From the NCBI GenBank assembly GCA_015662065.1, contig DQUX01000152.1:1-12994 (forward strand): 12,994 nucleotides of DNA. Reading direction: 5' to 3'. Position 1 is the stretch's first letter. Every line of letters starts with the position of its first letter. The notes beneath the pieces were generated by a model. It made no database searches. It was not told where the DNA came from and worked only from the letters and a program-made list of their open reading frames with translations. This stretch comes from Anaerolineales bacterium (lineage in GTDB: Bacteria; Chloroflexota; Anaerolineae; B4-G1; DUEL01). Made by a program: the position numbers and the translations under genes. Shown in pieces: positions 1 to 6,300 of the stretch.

Positions 1-452
1 CCCCCCTCCGGGTCTACGTGAGTGGGGCGGTGGCGAACCCCGCCGTGTACCGGCTCCCCCCCGGCAGCCTGGTGGAGGAGGCGGTGCGGGCGGCTGGCGG
101 ACCGACTCCGGACGCCGACCTCGACCGCATCAACCTGGCGCGGGAGCTGGTGGACCAGCAGCAAGTGTATGTGCCGCGGATGGGCGAGGAGAGCCCCCAG
201 CCGGCTCTGTCCGGTGGGGTTACGGCCTCCGACGAACCGCTCATCGACATCAACACCGCTGCCCCGGCCGAACTGGAGTCGCTGCCCCACATCGGCCCGG
301 CGACGGCCCAGAGGATCGTCGAGTACCGGCAGGACCACGGTCCCTTTGAGACCATCGAGGAGATTATGGAGGTGCCCGGTATCGGCCCGGTGACCTTCGA
401 GGAGATCCGGAATCGGATCACCACGGGGGAGCAGGAGGTGCCATCCCAATAG
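1..452 (+). CDS. comEA: ComEA-like helix-hairpin-helix DNA-binding protein, 5' end missing
   Basis: This is the C-terminal part of a ComEA-family protein, which binds double-stranded DNA outside the cytoplasmic membrane during natural transformation. The open frame runs in from the left edge. A GTG at 18 could serve as a start, but codons before it already read LRVYVSGAV, the usual beginning of the SLBB-type beta-grasp domain, so the gene almost certainly starts upstream and the membrane anchor is not in view. The SLBB-like part (VSGAVANPAVYRLPPGS ... AAGG) is followed by a short linker and then a tandem helix-hairpin-helix region beginning DINTAAPAELESLPHIGPATA and ending VPGIGPVTFEEI, the ComEA signature. 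The stop is TAG at 450-452. The next gene is 120 bp away behind its own promoter. The family call is firm; a role in competence is inferred, because ComEC and the uptake pilus are not in the window. Confidence 0.9.
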   Translation, partial: PLRVYVSGAVANPAVYRLPPGSLVEEAVRAAGGPTPDADLDRINLARELVDQQQVYVPRMGEESPQPALSGGVTASDEPLIDINTAAPAELESLPHIGPATAQRIVEYRQDHGPFETIEEIMEVPGIGPVTFEEIRNRITTGEQEVPSQ

Positions 453-466
453 GAAAAGCGATCGAC

Positions 467-495
467 TTGACAAGCCTGCTTACTTGTGGTAGTCT
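467..495 (+). promoter_or_regulatory. Predicted sigma-70-type promoter for the Roadblock/V4R/regulator genes
   Basis: A perfect -35 box TTGACA lies at 467-472. Seventeen bases later is a weak -10 box TAGTCT at 490-495, preceded by TG one base upstream (487-488), which makes an extended -10. Transcription would begin near 502 and give a leader of about 70 nt before the ATG at 573. The -35 box overlaps a small inverted repeat (ACAAG 470-474 / CTTGT 483-487) that could be an operator, although 5-bp arms are short enough to occur by chance. Confidence 0.6.
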
Positions 496-572
496 CTACC
501 CGTTCCCCTCGCCGCACCGTCCGGCCGGTGGGGGAATCCGGGGCGTCGACCTGCATATCGAAGGAGCACGGA

Positions 573-947
573 ATGGTAGAGAAATCCCGCACCGAGCGGA
601 TGGTGGATCGCCTGCGCGAACTACAGATGAGCACCCCCGACATCGAGGCCTCTGCCATAGTCAGCGTGGATGGGCTGACGATCGCTTCCTCCCTTCCATC
701 GGGCGTGGAAGAAGACCGAGTCTCGGCGATGTCTGCGGCGATGCTCTCGCTGGGCGAGCGCATCGCCAGCGAGCTGGGTCGGGGGGGGCTGGATGAGGTG
801 TACGTGAAAGGGGAGGGCGGTTACGTGATCCTGACCGCCGTCGGTGAGGAGGCTGTCTTGACGGTTCTGGCCCGTGCAGGGGCAAAGCTGGGGCTGGTCT
901 TCCTGGAGATGCGCCGCGCGGCTGATGAACTTACGGACATTTTGTGA
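573..947 (+). CDS. Roadblock/LC7 domain protein (MglB-like)
   Basis: A 124-residue single-domain Roadblock/LC7 protein. Members are small cytoplasmic dimers that act as regulators or scaffolds, classically as GTPase-activating partners of Ras-like GTPases (MglB with MglA in gliding bacteria). The fold is seen as a leading helix (about residues 1-20, KSRTERMVDRLRELQ), the strand pair EASAIVSVDGLTIASSLP, a long helix VSAMSAAMLSLGERIASELG, strands EVYVKGEGGYVILTAVGEEAVLTVLA and a closing helix. I chose the ATG at 573 because AAGGAG at 561-566 sits seven bases before it; an in-frame GTG at 486 would add an unconserved-looking tail and overlap the promoter. No small GTPase gene is in the window. 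The V4R gene follows 24 bp downstream and the response regulator after it, so the three probably act together. The partner and signal are unknown. Confidence 0.88.
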   Translation: MVEKSRTERMVDRLRELQMSTPDIEASAIVSVDGLTIASSLPSGVEEDRVSAMSAAMLSLGERIASELGRGGLDEVYVKGEGGYVILTAVGEEAVLTVLARAGAKLGLVFLEMRRAADELTDIL

Positions 948-971
948 TAAGGGCGGCACAGGAGGCGCAAC

Positions 972-1604
972 GTGAGACGGATCGAACTCAGCGGCTATCA
1001 GTACCCCAACAAGCTGGCCCGCATCTACATCCAGGCCATCGAGGAAGTTATGGGGAAGAACGGCCTCAACGCGATCCTCAACCTGGCTGGCCTATCCCAT
1101 CTGATCGACAACTACCCCCCCGACAACTTCGACAAGGAGTTCGACTTTGCGGACTTCTCGGCCCTGAACTGGGCGCTGGAGGAGATGTACGGTCCGCGGG
1201 GGGGACGGGGGCTGCAGTTGCGGGCCGGACGGGCGGCCTTCGCCCTGGGGTTGCCGGGGTTCGGCCCCCTGGCCGGCGTGGGGGACCTGGCCTTCAAAGT
1301 GCTGCCCCTCCCCGCGAAGCTGAAGGCGGGGATTCCCGCCCTGGCCAAAATCTTCACCCAGTTCAGCGACCAGGTCAGCGAGGTGGAGGATAAAGGGGAG
1401 TACTACACCTACACGATGAACCCCTGCCCGGTATGCTGGGGCCGGAAGGCGGACCGGCCCATCTGCTTTGCGGGGATGGGGGTTATTGAGGAGGGCCTCC
1501 ATTGGGTCAGCGGGGGCAAGAAGTTCCGGGTGGATGAGATCGAATGCGCCGCTGCGGGCGGCAAGGTTTGCACCTACGCGATCTATAAAGAACCGATCGG
1601 CTAG
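972..1604 (+). CDS. V4R (4-vinyl reductase) domain protein with cysteine cluster
   Basis: A 210-residue protein with a GTG start, placed by AGGAGG at 960-965 six bases upstream. The C-terminal part (about 140-207) looks like a V4R domain, the small-molecule-binding fold found in bacteriochlorophyll 4-vinyl reductase and in the sensor part of XylR/DmpR-type activators. It has five cysteines, in NPCPVCWGRK (C152, C155), PICFAG (C165), DEIECAAAGG (C192) and KVCTYAIYK (C200). This clustering suggests a bound metal, haem or redox switch, but I cannot tell which. The N-terminal ~70 residues are helical and hydrophilic. Between about 78 and 125 lies a Gly/Ala/Leu/Pro-rich amphipathic stretch. There is no transmembrane helix and no DNA-binding domain, so output probably passes through the Roadblock protein before it or the response regulator 21 bp after it. 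The domain call is fairly sure; ligand and function are not known. Confidence 0.8.
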   Translation: MRRIELSGYQYPNKLARIYIQAIEEVMGKNGLNAILNLAGLSHLIDNYPPDNFDKEFDFADFSALNWALEEMYGPRGGRGLQLRAGRAAFALGLPGFGPLAGVGDLAFKVLPLPAKLKAGIPALAKIFTQFSDQVSEVEDKGEYYTYTMNPCPVCWGRKADRPICFAGMGVIEEGLHWVSGGKKFRVDEIECAAAGGKVCTYAIYKEPIG

Positions 1605-1625
1605 CGAGAGACAGTGGGGGCGGCT

Positions 1626-2492
1626 ATGGCGCCGCAACACATCCTGATCGTAGAAGACGAGCCCAACACGGCGGAGATGTTGGTCTCGTACTTCGAGGCT
1701 CGGGGATACCGGGTCACGGCGGTGGGTTGGGGGGGGGATGCTCTGACCTTCACCAAGGAGGTTCTGCCCGATCTGATCGTTTTGGATATCCGCCTGCCGG
1801 ATATGGACGGTTACGAGGTCTGCCGCCGGCTGCGCAGCCACCGACGCACCGCTCAAGTCCCCATTATCTTCCTCACCGAGAGACGGGAGCGAATCGACCG
1901 CCTGGCCGGCCTGGAGTTGGGGGCGGTGGACTATGTGACCAAGCCCTTTGACATCCAGGAGTTGCGGCTGCGGGTGCGCAACGCGCTGCGCCGAACGCGG
2001 TTGGAGCCGGTCGTTCACCCGGTGACCGGCCTTCCCTTTTTCGCTCTGGTCGAGGAGCGGCTGACCGACCTGCTGAAAGAGAAACGCTGGGGCGTGGTGG
2101 CGGTTGCCCTGGACGGCCTGGAGGCTTTCGCCGACGTCTATGGCTTCGTGGCCCGGGACGACGTGCTGCGGGCCGTGGCGTTGATGGTCCAGCGCGTCGC
2201 TGATGAGGCGGGAGGGAGGGACCCCTTCGTCGGTCAGTTGGACGACACGGTGTTCTTCATCACCGTCACCCCCGAACACGTGGCGCGGGTGCAGGAGCGA
2301 CTGGCAGGCCGCCTCCAGGAGGCGCTGGTTTTCTTCTACCCCCGCACCGACTGGGAGAGCGGGCAGAGCCAGGGGGGCGGTCCCCTGCCGCGTCTCTCGG
2401 TTCAGGTGGGCACGCTCATCGGCCCCGGCCCCTATCAGGACCTGGGCGCGTTGCGGGAGGCGATCCAGCGTTCGCTGGTTCCCTCCTCCTGA
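1626..2492 (+). CDS. Response regulator: receiver domain plus degenerate GGDEF domain
   Basis: A 288-residue cytoplasmic two-component response regulator. Residues 4-122 form a complete receiver domain: ILIVEDEP supplies the acidic pocket (E10, D11), LIVLDIRLPDMDG carries the phosphoacceptor D54, and FLTE (T84) and VTKPFD (K106) are the switch residues. Residues 128-285 resemble a diguanylate cyclase fold, with PVTGLPFFALVEERL standing for the usual DxLTGLxNRxxF start and VAVALDGLEAFADVYGF for the substrate-binding strand. The active-site loop, however, reads GQLDDTVFF: the GGDEF signature is replaced by DDTVF, so cyclic-di-GMP synthesis is not expected. The domain may bind a nucleotide or a partner instead. 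No histidine kinase is nearby. The ATG at 1626 puts ILIVEDEP at the normal distance from the N-terminus, with GGGGGCGG just upstream; a GTG at 1614 would add four residues and cannot be excluded. The coding sequence contains a run of nine G at 1729-1737. Confidence 0.88.
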   Translation: MAPQHILIVEDEPNTAEMLVSYFEARGYRVTAVGWGGDALTFTKEVLPDLIVLDIRLPDMDGYEVCRRLRSHRRTAQVPIIFLTERRERIDRLAGLELGAVDYVTKPFDIQELRLRVRNALRRTRLEPVVHPVTGLPFFALVEERLTDLLKEKRWGVVAVALDGLEAFADVYGFVARDDVLRAVALMVQRVADEAGGRDPFVGQLDDTVFFITVTPEHVARVQERLAGRLQEALVFFYPRTDWESGQSQGGGPLPRLSVQVGTLIGPGPYQDLGALREAIQRSLVPSS

Positions 2493-2559
2493 CCGGTCCC
2501 CCTCCCGTCCGCTGCCCCCGGGGTTGCAGCCCGCCCCCTCTTCCGGTCGCATCCCTTCG

Positions 2560-2579
2560 CTTCATCGTGGTGGATGAAG
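2560..2579 (+). promoter_or_regulatory. Hairpin overlapping the GT2 ribosome binding site
   Basis: In the 94-bp gap before the glycosyltransferase, CTTCATC (2560-2566) and GATGAAG (2573-2579) form a perfect 7-bp stem with a 6-nt loop. The last three bases of the stem are the first three of the ribosome binding site AAGGAG (2577-2582), so the folded RNA would partly mask it. The rest of the gap (2493-2559) is C-rich; I see no T-tract terminator and no convincing second promoter there, so read-through from the signalling genes is plausible. Confidence 0.4.
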
Positions 2580-2586
2580 GAGTCCG

Positions 2587-3324
2587 ATGAAGGTAATAGT
2601 CGTGATCCCCACCTACAACGAGGCGGAGAACGTGGCCCCGATGTCAGAGGCGCTATGGGGCCTGGGGCTGCCGGGCCTGGAGATATTGATCGTGGATGAC
2701 GAATCCCCCGACGGCACCGGCGATATCGCCGACCGGTTGACGGCAGAGAACCCCGACCGCCTCCACGTCCTCCACCGAACCGGCTCTCGGGGCCTGGGGC
2801 GGGCCTACGTGGAGGGCTTCCGTTGGGCGCTGGCCCACGGGGCGGAGGCGGTGGTGCAGATGGACTGCGACTTCTCCCACGCCCCCACCGACGTTCCCCG
2901 ACTCCTGGCTCATCTCCCAGAGTACGACGTCGTCGTCGGTTCCCGCTATGTGGAGGGGGGCCGGACCGACGAGGAGTGGGGGATGGGGCGGGCCTTCCTC
3001 TCCTGGTGGGCGAATTTCTACGCCCGTTTGATCCTGGGCTGCCGGGTGCGGGACATCACCGCCGGTTTCAAGGCGTGGCGCAGGGAGGCCCTGGAGGGGA
3101 TCGACCTGGGGAGTATCCACTCGCAGGGATATGTCTTCCAGGTGGAGATGACCTACGTCTGCGAGCGGTTGGGCTACCGCATCCTGGAGGTCCCCATCTA
3201 CTTTGAAGACCGGCGCATCGGCCGCTCCAAGATGACCATACCGGTCAAGATCGAGGCGGCGTTGCGGGTGTGGGAGGTGCGTTGGCGGCACCGACACCTG
3301 CAGCCCATTCACAAAGGCGTATGA
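2587..3324 (+). CDS. Polyprenol-phosphate mannose synthase-like family 2 glycosyltransferase
   Basis: A 245-residue cytoplasmic GT2 enzyme of the Dpm1 type. It is expected to transfer a sugar, typically mannose from GDP-mannose, to a polyprenyl phosphate on the inner membrane face. The N-terminus VVIPTYNEAENV is the nucleotide-sugar fold entry, VDDESPDGT (36-44) binds the nucleotide, and QMDCDFSH (91-98) is the metal-binding DxD motif in the form typical of polyprenyl-P-mannose synthases. VVGSRYVEGG (116-125) and the later DITAGFKAWRREAL and YVFQVEMTY segments are also family hallmarks. It lacks the C-terminal membrane helices of some relatives, so it is the soluble form. The ATG follows AAGGAG after four bases. 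Its TGA overlaps the ATG of the next gene as ATGA, so the two are probably translationally coupled. The donor sugar could be glucose or GlcNAc rather than mannose, since relatives such as CsbB and GtrB differ in this. Confidence 0.88.
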   Translation: MKVIVVIPTYNEAENVAPMSEALWGLGLPGLEILIVDDESPDGTGDIADRLTAENPDRLHVLHRTGSRGLGRAYVEGFRWALAHGAEAVVQMDCDFSHAPTDVPRLLAHLPEYDVVVGSRYVEGGRTDEEWGMGRAFLSWWANFYARLILGCRVRDITAGFKAWRREALEGIDLGSIHSQGYVFQVEMTYVCERLGYRILEVPIYFEDRRIGRSKMTIPVKIEAALRVWEVRWRHRHLQPIHKGV

Positions 3325-6300
3325 TCCGCCGACGGCTTCCCACGCTGACCGCGGCTCTCATCCTGCTTCTGCTGCCGCTGGTGCTGTTTGCCCCCGTCGC
3401 CCTGGGAAGCCGCACCCTCCTCCCCGCCGATGCCCTCTTTCTGGACGAGCCCTATCGAGCAGCGGCGGATGAGCTGGGGGTGGGTGTCCCCCAGAACCCC
3501 CTGCTCACCGACCTGATCTTGGAGAACTACGCCTGGAAGCGGTTCCTGCTGGAGGCGATCCGCAACCGGGAACTTCCCCTCTGGGACCCCTACGTCTTCT
3601 CCGGCCATCCCTTCCTGGCCAACGGGCAGCACTCGGCCCTCTACCCCCTGAGCGTCGTCTTCTATCTCCTTCCCCTTTGGCGGGCCTATGGGGTCTTCAC
3701 CTGGCTACAGCTTGGGCTGGCCGGCTGGTGGGCCTACCTCCTCGCCCGCACGCTGGGGGTGCGGCGGCCGGGCGCGCTGGTGACCGGCATCATCTTCCAG
3801 TTCAGCGGCTTCATACTAGTCTCGGTGGTCCACCCGATGATCATCGCCGGGGCCTCCTGGCTCCCCTTCATCCTGGCGATGGTGGAGCGGGTGGTCCGGC
3901 AACGGCCGGCGCTGGGGAGCCGCCCGGCCAGCCTCCCCTGGGTGCTCCTGGGAGGGGTAGGGCTGGGCTGTCAGATGCTGGCGGGCCACGCCGAGAACAC
4001 CTACTTCGTGTTGCTGGTGACCGCCGCCTTCGCCGCCTGGCGGCTGGTGGGGAAAACCGCAGAGGACGCAAAGAGCGCAAAGGGAACAGAAAAACCTTTG
4101 CGTCCTCTGTGCCCTTTGCGGTTCAAAGCGGCGGCCTGGTTGGCGCTGATGGTAACGCTGGGGCTGGCGCTGGGGGCGGTGCAATTCGTGCCCTTGTACG
4201 AGGTGGCCTCAAGCAGTTTCCGCTCTGGGGAGGCGGCGGCCAGCCTCGCCCAGGTGCGGGGATGGGCCTATCCCCCTCGGCGGCTGATCACCTTCGCCGT
4301 CCCCAACTTCTTCGGCAACCCGGCCCACCATAGCACCTTCGACCTCTTCCGGTGGCGTACCGTCCCGGCCACCGTGAACGCCCACGGCGAACCGATCCTC
4401 AGCCACGACTGGGGGATCAAGAACTACGTGGAGGGCGGGGCCTACCTGGGCTTGCTTCCTCTCCTCCTTGCGGTGCTTGCGATCCTCTCCTGGGCTTCGG
4501 GCTTCAGGTCCCGGCTCTCGGGCTCCAGATCCATCATCCGCCACTTGCTCAGCGTTCGCAGTTTCTTCACCCTCCTCTCCCTCTTCTCCCTCGGCTGCAT
4601 CTTCGGCACCCCCCTCTACGCCCTCGTCTACGCCCTGCCCTATATCCGCCAGTCCCATTCCCCCTTCCGCTGGGTCTTTCCCCTCACCCTTTCCATTGCC
4701 GTGTTGGCGGGGTTTGGGATGGACGCAGTGCGGCAGAGTAGGCTGCAAATTCGAGAGAGCGGATTGCAATCCCGAATCCGCAATCTGCTTCTTCTCAAGG
4801 CCCCACCCTCACCGGTGAGCGTTCTAGCTGCTCTGGCCTTCTGGGGTGGCTTGGCGACGCTGATTGGGCTGGTCCTTAGCCGGATATTCTTCGCCCAGAT
4901 CGAGCCGCTGGTGGAGCGGGCCTTCTGGAGCCTGGCCCTGGCCCCGGAGGCTTTCCCCGACCACCGGACCTTCTACTCCTACGAGTTCAAGTGGATCGGC
5001 CTCTTCGGCCTGCTGTTGACGGGGACCGGCATCGTGCTGCGGGTGAGTCGCTGTCCCATCTTCCTGCGCCGTCGGCCGGTGTGGGAGGTGCTGGCGGTGG
5101 CGCTGCTGGTGGTGGACCTAGCCTCGTTTGGAACGGGGTTCCATCCGGCGGTGGATCCGACGCTGCTGGATTACACCCCGCCGGTGGTGGAATTCCTGCG
5201 GCAGGATACCTCCCTCTGGCGGTACGCCACCTTCACGCCGTCCGGCACCACCAAGACGATGAACGCCAACGTGGGGATGTTCTACGATCTCCAGACGGTG
5301 GCCGGGTACGACTCCCTCTTCTCCCGGCGGTACGCCGAGTATATGGGGCTGATCGAGGAGCAGGATGAACTCCCCTACAATCGCATCGCCTCCTTCAGCG
5401 ACTGGTCCAGCCTGGATAGCCCCCTCCTCGATCTCCTCAACGTCAAGTACATCATCACCGAGGTGGAGATCCCCAACCCGGCCAAGTACCGGCTGGTCTA
5501 CCAGGACGAGGCGGTGCGGGTCTACGAGAACCTGACTGTGCTCCCCCGCGCCTTCACCCTCCCCGCCACCGCCGCCGTCGTCTCCGCCGACGTGGCAGAG
5601 GCGTTGCGGACCTACGACCCTCACCAATACGTGATACTGGAAGCTGGTTGCTGGTTGCCGGAAGCTGGCAACCAGCAACCGGCAACCAGCAACCAGCAAC
5701 GAGTAACCGGCTACACCCTCAACGAAGTCTTCGTCGACGTGAGCGTCTCTGAGCCGAGATGGCTGATCCTGACCGACTCCTACTTCCCCGGCTGGCGGGC
5801 CTTCGTGCGGCCCCAGGGGGCGGGGGAGGAGGCAGAGCGGGAGGTGGAGGTGGTCCGGGTGGACGGGAACTTCCGGGGAGTCCTCCTGGAGCCGGGAGCC
5901 TGGACCGTCCGGTTCAAGTACAGCCCCAACAGCGTGAAGATCGGCGCGTTCATCACCTTTATCGCCGGGATGATGGTGCTGTTCCTCACCAGCCTCTACC
6001 TCTGGCGGTTCTTCTACCGGAAGGAGGACGACGTCAGCACCGTCCGGCGGGTGGCGAAGAACTCCTTGGCCCCCATCGTCCTCAACCTCTTCAATCGGGT
6101 CATCGAGTTCGCCTTCGCCGCGCTGATGGCCCGGATCCTGGGGCCGGTGGGCAACGGTCGGTACGCCACGGCGGTCAACATCTATCTCTGGTTCGACACC
6201 GTCGCCAACTTCGGATTGGATATGTACATGATGCGCGAGGTGGCCCGCCGGCGGGACCGGGCGCGGCAGATCTTTCTCAACACGACGGTCCTACGCCTGT

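Noticed and set aside
778..1737. Poly-G tracts (8 G at 781-788, 7 G at 1198-1204, 9 G at 1729-1737) as phase-variation switches in the signalling cassette
   Set aside because: They encode normal Gly/Arg/Trp codons in intact frames, and G runs are frequent in this GC-rich DNA. Only the 9-G run is long enough to deserve a check for length variation in reads.
1092..2552. Long minus-strand open frame (486 codons) opposite the V4R and response-regulator genes
   Set aside because: It is a shadow of strongly supported plus-strand genes in GC-rich DNA; its translation is Gly/Arg/Gln/Pro-rich with no recognisable domain and it crosses several gene boundaries.
5640..5700. CRISPR-like or tandem-repeat array in the GCAACCAGCAACC region
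   Set aside because: There are no unique spacers, and the units are 6-13 bp inside an open coding frame.
5990..6070. The YfhO/flippase fusion as a simple sequencing indel joining two genes
   Set aside because: No single-base change brings in both a stop for the first gene and a good start for the second at this point, and the codons read sensibly on both sides. Read coverage would still be worth checking.
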